A stretch of DNA of 64,000 nucleotides from Macrotrachela quadricornifera (GCA_022393335.1 JAJEKB010021543.1:752665-816664); one strand, 5' to 3'; positions 45,227-55,650 are shown, counted from the first letter of the stretch. Notes: generated by a model from the sequence alone, not told the origin. Numbers and translations are program-made.

Positions 45227-45648
45227 TTTTTCTCTATTCTGTTTCTTATGTTCGTTCTTATCTCGGCTTATAACATCTTTACAAGTTAAATAACGGCCAA
45301 CTTGTTATATGCACGTCTCGTATTTCTGATGCTCTTTGTATCGTTTTGTTTCTCTCTCGCGTTCTTGTCTAGCTGCTCGTTCAAAAGCAACTTATTATTG
45401 AATACTCAACGATAGTGCTGCTCAAATGCTTTTTGTAAATATACTTTTTTTTGATTTAGTGATGAAGTCTCAATTCTTGATTTTTCAATTCCAGTTCTTA
45501 GCCATTTATTTTATTCGCACTATCATTTTGAGAAGTTTAACGAGATAACGGTGTAAAAGAAAAAAAAACATTATCTTCATTCTCCATATAATTCTTTTCT
45601 ATTTTATATATTATCAACAACTACAACAAGAACAAATCTTGTGAAATC

Positions 45649-46521
45649 ATGGACATTAAATTGAATCAAGATGAATTGACCATTCATATTGAGTTAAATA
45701 ATGTAGTTGTAGCAAGCGGTACATGGATAGTAGATATACCAGATAAAACCATATTAGTTACTTTTCATGAATGGTTCTTGCCGTTTCTGTCGTCGTCGTC
45801 GTCGTCGTCATCGTCAACGAGTGAAGCTGGTAGTGAAGATGAAAACTTACGAAAATTTTTCAATGATGTCACATTGTTTTTTTCAAAGTTTTATAATGCT
45901 AAAATCTTTTTCTACATTCCAATGTTTAATACTAGGAAGATGATTGAAAGTAAAGCGAAATCAATCATGGTTGTTGAGAAGAAGAACTTAAAACAGTTAG
46001 AAGACATTTTTAGTTTTGATCAATCAAGTTATATATTTACAAGTATTAGAAAAGAAATTGATCCACATATACAACCATTATGTGATATGGTATGTGGAAA
46101 TGCTTTTTGGTTGACAAAATGTAATGAAAACGAAATGAAAAGCCGGTTAGATTCGTCATCAAAAAATTTACTGGTGTTATATAAGGATCAAGATAATGGA
46201 AAAATGCTTCCAGTAGGTTTCGCACGTCTATTGACAACTGTGGATCGAAATTTGACTTATGTATCCGATGTAGTAGTTGCCACATCGTATCAATCCAAAG
46301 GAATTGCTAGTTATATGCTCAATCAATTGTTTCAAATATTTTTAGCCGATGAAAGCGATGATGAAAAACAAGGTCTCATATGTTTGCAATGTATTGATCA
46401 AGGTAGTGGAATGTATTCCGCACCGAAACTGTATAAAAAGTTCGGTTTTGAATTTTTGACACAATGTGAAAGATATGTGCCGCTTCATCTCAATAATGAG
46501 CATCTAAAGCGAAATGAATGA
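45649..46521 (+). CDS. GNAT-family N-acetyltransferase, intronless
   Basis: A 290-residue intact frame from ATG 45649 to TGA 46521. The N-terminal ~130 residues hold a run of nine Ser at ~48-56 and no known domain. The C-terminal half is a GNAT fold: VGFARLLTTVDRNLTYVSDV (beta 2-4), VVATSYQSKGIASYMLNQLF with the acetyl-CoA pyrophosphate loop QSKGIA, LICLQCIDQGSGMYSAPKLY and KKFGFEF, the usual terminal motif. The enzyme would transfer an acetyl group from acetyl-CoA to an amine; the substrate cannot be told. The lack of introns in an intron-rich genome may reflect retroposition or horizontal origin. AATAAA lies at 46540. Confidence 0.85.
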   Translation: MDIKLNQDELTIHIELNNVVVASGTWIVDIPDKTILVTFHEWFLPFLSSSSSSSSSTSEAGSEDENLRKFFNDVTLFFSKFYNAKIFFYIPMFNTRKMIESKAKSIMVVEKKNLKQLEDIFSFDQSSYIFTSIRKEIDPHIQPLCDMVCGNAFWLTKCNENEMKSRLDSSSKNLLVLYKDQDNGKMLPVGFARLLTTVDRNLTYVSDVVVATSYQSKGIASYMLNQLFQIFLADESDDEKQGLICLQCIDQGSGMYSAPKLYKKFGFEFLTQCERYVPLHLNNEHLKRNE

Positions 46522-47114
46522 GCTTCTTTGTACTTTGAAATAAATATAGAAATTGATTTTCGGTTCGTATCATTTCACAAAAAGTTTACAGGTCGATATA
46601 CTAATTGACGATTGAGTCAGTGAAGAATTGAACGAGTCTGATTTCATGGAATGGGTAGCTTGAACTGGAGGTAAAAACAAGAAGAGAGATAGAAAATCAG
46701 ATTCGAATGATTTCAGTAGTGTAGAACTCGTTAGCTCGATTCGAGTATTAAAATTTTACTCGAGTTTTCAACTTTTCAAGTATTACTACAAGGTAGCGCT
46801 CAATCTGTAGATTTGTTGATCCTTTTCTCAAACAAAAATTTTACATCGCTACATTTGAGTAAACTTTGTCCGATCGTGTAAGATATTTCAACTCTTGATT
46901 CCATATAGAATCATAAGAATATAAAACTCTTTCAATTAGTTCTCAGTTTATTAAACAGAAATTTTGCTTAAAGAACACATCATTTTATAGGCTTAGCTCC
47001 TTAGTATGATCCCGATCATTTAATAGTAACGACATTGGTTTAAACTGCTAAGAATCAATTTACAACTGATTCATGTGAGTCTATAATAAAGCAAAATTTT
47101 CACGATCAATTATG
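46522..47114. other. 3' flank of the GNAT gene
   Basis: No coding signal or clear repeat. Confidence 0.35.
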
Positions 47115-47172
47115 GGAACGGCTAGTCATTCGTCGGCACCCCTACAGGGCGTCACTCACGGCTAGCCGTTCC
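47115..47172. repeat. Short GC-rich palindrome, copy 3
   Basis: GGAACGGCTAGTCATTCGTC ... CACGGCTAGCCGTTCC. The ends form a 10-bp perfect inverted pair. Confidence 0.8.
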
Positions 47173-47466
47173 ACCGGCCAGGCTTCATTGAGCAGGTGAT
47201 AATTCATAGTTCTCATTTGCCTTTTGCACGTTTCAATTATTTCAAGAAACTAGTCAAATCGTCATAGAATGCACCCATCAGTTGACTTCTAGTATCACAC
47301 AATGACTCCGGCCCCATTCTGCATCTCAGACAAAACTGCACGTTTTCAATTTGCTGCCATTCTGCTCATACCTTTACCACGAATGTCACGTAATATGCGA
47401 CAAATTATCCTTTGAGATATTTTTCTGTATCTCTATTGGAGCACAACTCCTATGCCTAACTACAGA

Positions 47467-47524
47467 GGAACAGCTAGTCGTTCGTCGGCGCCCCTCCGGG
47501 GCGCCACTCACGGCTAGCTGTTCC
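47467..47524. repeat. Short GC-rich palindrome, copy 4
   Basis: Best-preserved centre: GGCGCCCCTCCGGGGCGCC, flanked by GGAACAGCTAG and CTAGCTGTTCC. The whole unit can fold into one hairpin. Confidence 0.85.
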
Positions 47525-47803
47525 ATGCATCAAACTTTATAGGGTAGCGAAGCTTTGCCTTTTAACTACTTAATTCTGCCATTATTCGCTTTTCTCAAAA
47601 TGCTCACTGATTTTCCTTAGAATAGGTAACTAAAATACAGTATTCTCCCCAAACTTCAGGCACTGAAACCATTTACCTATTCTTTGGTAGCCCAGTATTC
47701 CGCTCAATCTCGATCACGATTGCAACTCCGAGATAATGCCTTCCATAAAACTCTCATAATTCTTTAAGTCATCTTTGAAACACAAATTTTGTAGCTGTTA
47801 GAG

Positions 47804-47861
47804 AGAACGGCTAGCTGTCCGTCGGCGCCCCTCCGGCGTGCCACTCAGGGCTACCCGTTTC
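47804..47861. repeat. Short GC-rich palindrome, copy 5
   Basis: AACGGCTAGCTGTCCGTCGG and matching right arm with substitutions. The spacings 47115-47467-47804 (352 and 337 bp) are similar, as for 481-816 (335 bp). Confidence 0.75.
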
Positions 47862-47984
47862 ATGTATCAAACTTTTTTCTCAACTGACAATTATTTTTCT
47901 ACAATTCAGCTTTCTAGTGTTATAGGAAAATAATATAACAGCAAGTAAAGTCGATTTAAGTCCTCGACGTCAATTACTTTTGAT

Positions 47985-48286
47985 CGGATTTTATAAAAAA
48001 AATTCCTTTGTTAAAAAACCATTGGTCTCAAAAAAGTTTTAAAAAACTTGCATCACCAATCTATTTCTCGACTCCGGTTACTTTGGTAAAACTTTGTTAA
48101 AAGTTATTATTTTCTTTGAAAAATCATTTCTTAAGCATAAAAAATGATTTGAAAAAATTTAAAAACTAATAATGCTATTCGATTTCTCACCCAGAAGAAT
48201 CTTGGGTCAAACTTCACAAAAAATCATTATTTTCTTGGAAAAAGCCTTTTATGACGTAAAACACTCATTTAGAAATTTTAAAAAAT
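47985..48286. repeat. Dispersed ~110-bp repeat, about 2.5 units
   Basis: Units follow the pattern AACTAATARTGCCATTCGAT, CCCGATTACCTTGGTCAAAC, then AAAAAATCATTATTTTCTTG and a GCCTTTTTTGACC-like segment. Related units lie at 36360-36500, 39020-39130, 52735-53010 and 56455-56570. Non-coding; open frames through it are accidental. Confidence 0.6.
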
Positions 48287-48749
48287 AATAGAATATTTCA
48301 TATTTCTAGAATCACGAGTTTCAATATTAGAATATGCAGTACTGATATTAGTATTGCTTATTATATATCACCAACATACTGAACCATGAAAATTTTTTTA
48401 GATTTAGTAGGTGCAATCGATAGCTCTGTGAAAGAGCTATCGATTGATATATAATTTATGATAATGGAATATTTCGTTTCTATAGAATCATGAGTTTCAA
48501 TATCAATACTCTACTATGATGATTATATAATAACCTATATCTTGCAATACGGTTTAATTCCATAAGAAATGCAAATAATTTTATTGAATTTTTCATAATA
48601 ATCTATTCCTTGTACCTGAAGACTATCGACTAATGCAAAAAATTTCATTTTTCAGTGTGGTGGTGATATATAATAAGCGATACTAATATCAGTACTATAT
48701 ATTTTGATATTGAAACTCATGATTCTAGACATATGAAATATTCTATTAT
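48287..48749. mobile_element. Foldback element, ~463 bp
   Basis: TAATAGAATATTTCATATTT at 48287 is mirrored by AAATATTCTATTA ending 48749, with ~95-bp inverted arms. An internal hairpin TCGATAGCTCTGTGAAAGAG (48419) is shared in inverse orientation with 49693-49735. Confidence 0.65.
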
Positions 48750-48755
48750 CATCTA

Positions 48756-49686
48756 TCTATATAAATAAAGAAGAAAGTTTGTTTGTTTGTTTCTTTGTTT
48801 GTTCGCTTATAACTCCATCCAGGTAAAAGCTAGCGTCACCAAATTTTCCATGGTGCCTCCCCAGACCCAGAGGGAGGTCATGGCGTAGTCACCCACCGGG
48901 GTGTGGGTGAGGGGTGTGGGTGAAGTCTCACCCAGATCGTGCTGTATTAGCTAGCATTACCAAAGTTTCCGTTGTGCTTCTCTGAGTTCAGAGGCATTTT
49001 TAAAGATTGCTGTTACCATTAAAAGGAGTGGGGAGGAGGCGTCTGGGTGAAATTTCACTGAAGTTCTATCGCAATGAGCTTTGTGTTAATTTTCCAGAAA
49101 TTTCGTGAATCTGTTATGATTCTAAGAGTAATCGTTTTTTATCGAGGATTCTTTGGTTTAATTTTGAAAATTGGATGTTTCTAATTTATATATATAAAGG
49201 AGAAAATTAGTCTGCCTGTCTGTTTTTTATACATTTGGACATCGCACGAGTTGAGGGTGCCAAACTGTTCATGGCATACTGTTAGGTCTTGAGGAAGGTC
49301 AAAATGGATCAGGATGACTGGCGAGAGGATTGAGCTGAAATTTCACAACAGGTTATGATACATTACAATTTTCCCCAGTTTTTCAAAAACTTCGGAACAT
49401 ATGGTACCATTGTTAGAATATCTGCCTGTTAGTGTCAGTTTTTGTGCACTGGGTATTGGTATAAAGTATGGAAATACGCATGAGTTAAGAGAAAGTCTGT
49501 TACATCCCCACACTAATTGCTAAATTATCCGATTTAAAAATGAATATAAGTGTATGCACGGCGGGATATGTAGTAATAATAGATGAAAAGGTCTTAATCC
49601 AGCCTTCTATGCATCTTCTGTCGTTTTCTGACATGATAAGTTTCCAGTATGGAGATTTCCCGAGCAACGCCGCGTACTACCGCTAG
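48756..49686 (+). mobile_element. Helitron-like non-autonomous unit (composite)
   Basis: Starts TCTATATAAATAAAG after an A and ends CTAG before a T (49683-49686), fitting Helitron insertion between A and T. A GC-rich stem-loop-capable segment (CCCGAGCAACGCCGCG) sits just before the CTAG end, as Helitrons have. A second 5'-like start (TCTAATTTATATATATAAAGG) near 49172 suggests one unit nested in or fused to another. There is no Rep/helicase. Confidence 0.55.
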
Positions 49687-49776
49687 TGAATTATATATCA
49701 GTCGATAGCTCTTTCATAGAGCTATCAGTTGCACTTGTTAAATCTGAAAAAAATTTCCATCTCAGGGTAGGGTACC

Positions 49777-50648
49777 TAGAGTCCTGCGGGAACAATTTTT
49801 TTCCGTAATTTTCCGTCCCGTTTCCCGCAGGAACGGGAACGGGAATTCCCGTTGTAATTTTGACAATGGGAACGCGGGAACGGGAACAGTATTATAAAAA
49901 TGATGTTCCCGAAACGAAATTATGTTGTTTTGCTTTTCATGTATTTTGATATTTTCAAAAAAAGATTTTTATGTCCAATAGCTAAATAAGTATTTTACAT
50001 ATAATTAATGTAAAAGAGGACAAACAAGGATCACATAATAATAATACACTATGAATCAATGCTCAAAAGATGACATCACTGGAAGCTGGTATATTTCGAT
50101 AGCACATTTTGTCAGACACAATTAGGGGTGTACCGAGCCTGAACCTCTCGGTCTCGGTCTTCCGGATTTCATTTCTTTCGATTCTTGTTGCACTGTTCTT
50201 TTCATCGGATGTCAAGGGCTCAGAAATCTTTCATATTGGTGACGCTAATTTTGTCAAATATGGCTCATTTGCCCGAATTTTCGGAAGAAATGAACTTTTT
50301 TTTCATAAAATGGCTTGAACAATATATAAAACTATTTATAGAATGCAAAGCGAAGAGAAGACAGATACAAAGATAGACTCTTTTAAAACCCGAGAGTGAC
50401 CGAGACCGAGACCGACCGAGAGTCTCGGTTTGGTCTCGGTCTCGGTACATCCCTAGACACAATAGAGGAAATAAGAATAGGAATTTGAGAATGCTTGGGT
50501 GAGCGGGAATACGGGAACGGGAATCCGGGATCGGGAATTGATAAAAATTTTACGGGAACGGGAAACCGGGAACGAGAACTAAATTTTTTTTCTGCGGGAA
50601 CGGGAACAGGAAACGGGAACCGAAAAAAATCGTTCCCGCAGGACTCTA
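49777..50648. mobile_element. hAT MITE with GGGAACG-rich subterminal arrays, perfect TSD
   Basis: TAGAGTCCTGCGGGAACAAT at 49777 is mirrored by CCCGCAGGACTCTA ending 50648; the exact 8-bp repeat AGGGTACC flanks it (49769-49776, 50649-50656). Both subterminal ~120 bp are dominated by GGGAAC/CGGGAA motifs. A second hAT MITE is nested at 50123. Confidence 0.9.
50123..50455. mobile_element. Nested hAT MITE with GGTCTC arrays, perfect TSD
   Basis: TAGGGGTGTACCGAG at 50123 is mirrored by CTCGGTACATCCCTA ending 50455; exact 8-bp repeat GACACAAT flanks it (50115-50122, 50456-50463). Subterminal GGTCTC/GACCGA repeats at both ends, stronger at the right. Confidence 0.9.
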
Positions 50649-50656
50649 AGGGTACC

Positions 50657-51817
50657 AGAAGGGGGGGGGGTTAACATCTATAGATTTTTTTTTGTTTTAT
50701 CATTGGTATGTATGTCGAGAAAAAGATATATATTAAAAATTGAACATCATTCAGTAAAAATTTTGTTCAAAAATAATTTAAAAAAATAAAAAAATTCAAT
50801 ATAAAATATAAATATTAATATGAGAAATATAAATAAAATGATAATTCCGTTTGCATCCAACCGCTGGATTTTAACGTCTCTTGAGTCAAGAGACAATTAA
50901 ATATCAAATTAAAAAAACAATTTTTAATTTAGACGTGAAAAAATCTCTCATTTAGTTCATATCTTTCATTTTCTATGTATTTTACATAGACTGTTCGTAT
51001 TAGGAACATTTTTTAGCTTGTTGTTTTTATTAGGAACATGGCACCTAATACGAACAAATTCATTTCTCAAAACTATACCGCTAATTACTTGATTAATACT
51101 CAAGATAATTAGCTGATTTTGGCATCATTCGATTCGCTCGATGCCCATCTGCTCTGAAATGCAAAAATTTTTTTCTACGATAAAAAATCGTTGAAAGAAA
51201 AAGAAAACAATCGACATCACTCACACAGCTGTTCTTATTAGGGACATCGCCTCTACTCGACAGGTACAGCATATTGATCCTCTTCTCGTTTCAGGAAAAA
51301 TAATTGGTTATATATGGATCATATCACTGTCTGCTATTTTCAGCTTTAATCGACAATTCTTTTATTTAATCGAAAAATTACGCATTCATATTTTTATTTC
51401 TTATAACTACAGGTTCAAGCTTTTTAGCCGGCCTTGTTGTTACGAAGTTCGCCTTTGCTCAATTCCTCGATATTTCTTAATATATCTAAGACCAATTCAG
51501 ATGTAGGTACAGAGTTTCCAATATCCTAATGCAAATACACACACCGATAACAAAGTTTAAATGTAATTCTTGATATCAGTTTCAAACATCTTCTACATTT
51601 CTACTGAATATTTCTCATCCTATTAATGTTTTATTATTAAAAGCATGAATTTATACTTCATTAATCAGTTAAACAAAAAGATATAATAGTTTTAGTTAGA
51701 AATTAGGATCTGTTACTACAATGAATGAATCATAAAGAAGAATTTAAAAACACGTGAAATTTTATTATGTTCAAAAACTAAATAAATAATGATCGTATAT
51801 CACAAACGATAATAGTT
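50657..51817. other. AT-rich DNA, no gene
   Basis: Begins next to a run of ten G (50661-50670). Around 50990-51055 GTTCGTATTAGGAACA and its inverse (CACCTAATACGAAC) form a small inverted pair, with a relative at 51232. Nothing else identifiable. Confidence 0.4.
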
Positions 51818-52010
51818 TAAAAATTCGGTTCAAATGGACGAAATCCAGATACAGGATTGACGTAAAATTCTATTAATAATTTAAGTCATGAAAATTTGCA
51901 TTTATGATAATTCTAGTGTATCTTCTCGATATTCAAATTAATAGTCTAAATTATTAAGTAATTTTGAAACAATACATAATCGTGTATGGTCATTAAATCA
52001 ATTGGATTTT
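51818..52010 (-). pseudogene. Possible decayed exons, unidentified
   Basis: Minus-strand reading gives FNDHTRLCIVSKLLNNLDY, a stop, FEYREDTLELS, then after a plausible acceptor FYVNPVSGFRPFEPNF and TAA at 51818. The wording looks like protein, but with stops and no recognised family. Confidence 0.25.
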
Positions 52011-52039
52011 CTTTACATTGTCTTTTTTTTCATAAAAAA

Positions 52040-52734
52040 TATACTATAGGTCGAAAAACCAGTAAAATGGTCATAACTCCATCCCAAAGTAATATGGGGA
52101 TGAATCAACTGAGGGTATTTCACTACTCATTGGTGTGTACAAGATAGAAGTAGTCTGAATCCAAAAGCTTTTTACCACCTAAAAAGGCTCGCTCGCCAGT
52201 TAAAACTACGTGGTCTACAGAAATCCTATCTTAATCATCCCAGCCGATATGAGTTTAAAACTTCGACAACCTAACTCGCTCGAAGATAGATAGCTACAAT
52301 ATATGTTCGCCTGATATTTTCGTCTCGAAAGACCTAGGCTTAGCTGTAATATTCATTTCCACAACATATAATTACGGCCCACAAAATTATATAAACTCGG
52401 AGTAGCTCGATGCGTTTACTTACCACTCTAGAAGAATCTGATTAGGTCGAGGTTCACGGATCTAAACACGGGATTGGCGGACTGCATAGCCCAAAAGGAT
52501 CTAATTGCTCGAATGTTCGAGGGCCAAAAAGCATGATTGGCTGATTCTGTAGCCTTAACGATTCTGATCAGTTCAAAATTAGGGTGCAGCGATCGCTGAC
52601 CTATGGTACCGTGTTGAAAATGATCGCAGTGATTATTCTGTAGATAGATAATTTTACGTTATCGTCCTGTCCTTTAACGTTTGACCTTACACCCGACGTC
52701 AATCAAACAAGCAAACAAATTATAACTCTTTATG
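52040..52734. other. No gene seen
   Basis: Less AT-rich than average, no open frame or repeat that I can support. Confidence 0.35.
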
Positions 52735-53010
52735 TGGCTCTCTCCTCAGTCAGCGAAATCCGTTGAAAATTTGGATAAAATAATAATACCATTCCATTCC
52801 TTGACCGCAAGGGCCTTTAGTGATAGTTTATTAAAAGTCATTGATTTCTTAGAAAAAACCTTTTATGACCTAAAAAAATCATTTGGAAATCTGGAAACAC
52901 TAACAATGCCATTCGATTTCTTGATTTTTCTTAAAAGCGCCTTTTTTTCGCAAAAAAAATTACTTGAAAAAATTGAAAAACTAATAGTTCCATTCGATTC
53001 CGCGACCCCG
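52735..53010. repeat. Dispersed ~110-bp repeat, target of the LTR element
   Basis: Two to three units (CACTAACAATGCCATTCGAT, AACTAATAGTTCCATTCGAT). The LTR element inserted within a unit: after its right end the text resumes CCCGTAAACCTTTGGTCAAA, which continues the unit. Confidence 0.65.
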
Positions 53011-53011
53011 T

Positions 53012-53328
53012 TGTTACGTAGTGTTTTTATCGTAACTAAAGATAGTTTATTTATGAAGATAAGAGATGAAATGAAGACTATCTTTAACATACAAAAAGCA
53101 AATCTATTTATATGTGTGATGTTGCGCAATCATCTGGAATATCGAGATGCAATAACCATGACCATCTTGCGTAATTACCTGGATCGTATTGTTGCGTAAT
53201 TACCTTGACCATATTGTTGTGTAATCACCTGGACCATTTTGTTGCGTAATTACATATAGATCTTTTCCAAGAAAGAGAAGATGGTAATTTCTAAAGTTTT
53301 TGCCTGGAATTTTCCACGCTTCGTAACA
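53012..53328 (-). repeat. 3' LTR
   Basis: Identical as read to 55334-55650. Contains the 25-bp array at 53167-53253. Confidence 0.95.
53167..53253. repeat. 25-bp tandem repeats inside the LTR
   Basis: TTGCGTAATTACCTGGACCA-type units begin at 53167, 53192, 53217 and 53242 (exact 25-bp period), with outlying variants at 53122 and 53151. The same array is in the other LTR. Such arrays in LTRs often act as enhancers (inference). Confidence 0.9.
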
Positions 53329-53756
53329 CGCCCACTCTTACAAGATGAGCGTCCCGCTCATCTATTTTTTTATTCAAACGTCTTCAATTTGAGTTGATAA
53401 GCTTCTTGTCGGTTGGATGTTGAGGAGCCCGCTGGTAGATAATTTCCATATAAAAATGTTGTTTCACCCCAATTTTAAATATCGAGCCAAATCGGATGGA
53501 TCTTGATCATCTGAGCTTGATAAGGTTTCTGCACTTTGTACGCGTTTTGATAACAACAAATTTTCGAAACTCAATGCCATTTGTTTTCTTTCTGCTGGTT
53601 TACGCTTCGTAATGTAAACACGATGGATCTGTTTGATATCAATGTTCAGTCAACCGATTTGTTGACTAATTCGAAGCGAATCATAGTAATTAGTTGAAAA
53701 TTTCCGTACCGAGACCAAGGCCAGTTCCATTATGTAGTTGAGATTGAATAATGATA

Positions 53757-55295
53757 TTATGGAACAGCAAATGGATAGTACCATAATTCCAACAAAGATC
53801 GACTAGGTCCATTCATATTGGATGAAAAAGATATCGTACTAAGGATGAATAATATTATATTGAAGCGATGTACGGTATCCAGTAGTATCATACAATTTTT
53901 GATAAGCAACGAAGAATTAACATTTTTCTCTGTAAGTGATGATTTAATTATCAAATGATAGGCTAAGATAATAATCAGAGTAATGACTAATATAGATTTC
54001 AAAGACGTTTTGGTAGTTTTTGCAGAACCAATCGTAAGAGTTTGAGAATATCTCATTGATTGATATGAATCACATGGAAGGAGTAGTTTCTCAGTTTGAC
54101 GAACATAAGTCATTGGAGGTGTCGAAATCGACTGAGCTTGCTCATTAAATTTGTTAACATTAGACAAATCATTCGAGACGTGCAATGCAGTCGCTGCTTG
54201 AGACTTTTCCTCTTGCACATTGTCGAAAAGTAATTGTTGATTGTCGGATTTATTCAGTAGTTCATCTGTCAACGTATTATATCTTTTGAGAGTTGCATCA
54301 GATTGAACCACTTCACTAGAGATGATTTTCCAACTGTCATTTGATTGTTTAGTATCATTCTTGTGAATATTCGATGGTAGAAGTTGTAGGTTTTCTGACA
54401 TATTATCAGAAATCAGAACTGGTTTGACTGGATCTGATAATGATTGTGTCGACGAATTTACGGATATATTATTTGATGGTAATGGGCCAGGTTCCACTGG
54501 ATAAATCTCAGTTTGAGCCAGTACTTCAGGAGTTTGTGAAGCAATTAATTCTTCAGGATGAAATTGAAGTAGTTGTTGAGTTGTTTCCATTCGATGTTGA
54601 GCTCGCTGTACTGCCTTTACGTATTCCACATCTTCATTACATAGTGCAAATGCCTTCTTCTCGGCCTCTTCATATGATGTGGTGTTCCAAACTGGGCAGT
54701 TACAGTATGTAGCCGTTGGTTCTTCAGGATCTGGAATTCGAATCCAAATTGGTTCATTTTTCGAATTACTTCGTGAATCTTGAATGTAAACTTCGGCTTT
54801 GGTTGTATCGTTTGATAATGATATATCATTAATGGTAGCATCGTTGATACAGTCATTGTCTTCAGCTGTGAAGGAATCATCGAAAATAACTTTGGATATG
54901 TCAGTGTATTGGATCCGCTGTAGTTCACCATATCGGTCATATGTATAGATAGTGCCGATACTTGTGCGATCGGACCAACTGTGTCCATAGTCAACATAAC
55001 GATTACGTTGTATATCTTCCAGAGTGACATGACGGAGATGACTGAGTGGTAAATTAAACGTCTGACCACTATCGATGAATGTCACAACACAGGTACGCTG
55101 GTAATTATTGACAGCAGTTACTGATGCGATGTACATAATATCATTGCTTGGATCACGGGCCCAGACGTCTTCATCAACTTGATAGTTTCCACTTGGTATT
55201 TTCCGTTGACGAAGTTGCTTCTTTCGACGACATCGATCAGCATAAGATGTGTCTGTATGCATGTTGAACCAGTGATCAAATGATAATTGCGGCAT
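53757..55295 (-). CDS. Sole ORF of the LTR element: Tudor-like domain plus C-terminal membrane segment
   Basis: ATG 55295 to TGA/TAA at 53757 gives 512 residues with no break. The frame is open further up to an ATG at 55451 inside the LTR, which would add a hydrophobic leader. Residues ~19-35 are strongly basic (RCRRKKQLRQRK). Residues ~43-91 resemble a Tudor-type barrel (DVWARDPSNDIMYIASV, CVVTFIDSGQ, LPLSHLRHV). A Cys/Glu segment follows (ATYCNCPVWNTTSYEEAEKK). The middle is Ser/Asn/Gln-rich, and residues ~431-451 form a hydrophobic helix (SILVITLIIILAYHLIIK). Tudor domains bind methylated Arg/Lys; that function here is inference. It could be a captured host gene or an env/accessory-type ORF kept by a non-autonomous element. 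Confidence 0.7.
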   Translation of the reverse strand: MPQLSFDHWFNMHTDTSYADRCRRKKQLRQRKIPSGNYQVDEDVWARDPSNDIMYIASVTAVNNYQRTCVVTFIDSGQTFNLPLSHLRHVTLEDIQRNRYVDYGHSWSDRTSIGTIYTYDRYGELQRIQYTDISKVIFDDSFTAEDNDCINDATINDISLSNDTTKAEVYIQDSRSNSKNEPIWIRIPDPEEPTATYCNCPVWNTTSYEEAEKKAFALCNEDVEYVKAVQRAQHRMETTQQLLQFHPEELIASQTPEVLAQTEIYPVEPGPLPSNNISVNSSTQSLSDPVKPVLISDNMSENLQLLPSNIHKNDTKQSNDSWKIISSEVVQSDATLKRYNTLTDELLNKSDNQQLLFDNVQEEKSQAATALHVSNDLSNVNKFNEQAQSISTPPMTYVRQTEKLLLPCDSYQSMRYSQTLTIGSAKTTKTSLKSILVITLIIILAYHLIIKSSLTEKNVNSSLLIKNCMILLDTVHRFNIILFILSTISFSSNMNGPSRSLLELWYYPFAVP

Positions 55296-55333
55296 ATTTG
55301 AATCCAAGATGTTCAATGGGTAGAACCTCCAGT

Positions 55334-55650
55334 TGTTACGTAGTGTTTTTATCGTAACTAAAGATAGTTTATTTATGAAGATAAGAGATGAAATGAAGAC
55401 TATCTTTAACATACAAAAAGCAAATCTATTTATATGTGTGATGTTGCGCAATCATCTGGAATATCGAGATGCAATAACCATGACCATCTTGCGTAATTAC
55501 CTGGATCGTATTGTTGCGTAATTACCTTGACCATATTGTTGTGTAATCACCTGGACCATTTTGTTGCGTAATTACATATAGATCTTTTCCAAGAAAGAGA
55601 AGATGGTAATTTCTAAAGTTTTTGCCTGGAATTTTCCACGCTTCGTAACA
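55334..55650 (-). repeat. 5' LTR
   Basis: Partner of 53012-53328; carries the alternative upstream ATG of the internal ORF. Confidence 0.95.

Larger units (their letters stand above)
53012..55650 (-). mobile_element. Young non-autonomous LTR retrotransposon, 2639 bp
   Basis: Two 317-bp direct repeats (53012-53328, 55334-55650) read as identical, start TGTTACG, end CGTAACA, and are flanked by the exact 5-bp duplication CCCGT (53007-53011, 55651-55655). On the minus strand TGGAGGTTCTACCC lies 2 bp inside the 5' LTR (primer-binding-site position), and AAGAGTGGGCG abuts the 3' LTR (polypurine-tract position). The interior has no gag, protease, reverse transcriptase, RNase H or integrase, only one long ORF. 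Confidence 0.9.

Noticed and set aside
49777..50462. Several 60-70-codon frames
   Set aside because: Pass through GGGAAC and GGTCTC arrays and both nested MITE boundaries.
52732..53199. 155-codon + frame
   Set aside because: Half lies in the dispersed ~110-bp repeat and half in the LTR; same stretch recurs at 55333-55521 without the first half.
54440..55069. Frames of 90 (+) and 150 (-) codons inside the LTR element
   Set aside because: Alternative-frame shadows of the 512-codon ORF.
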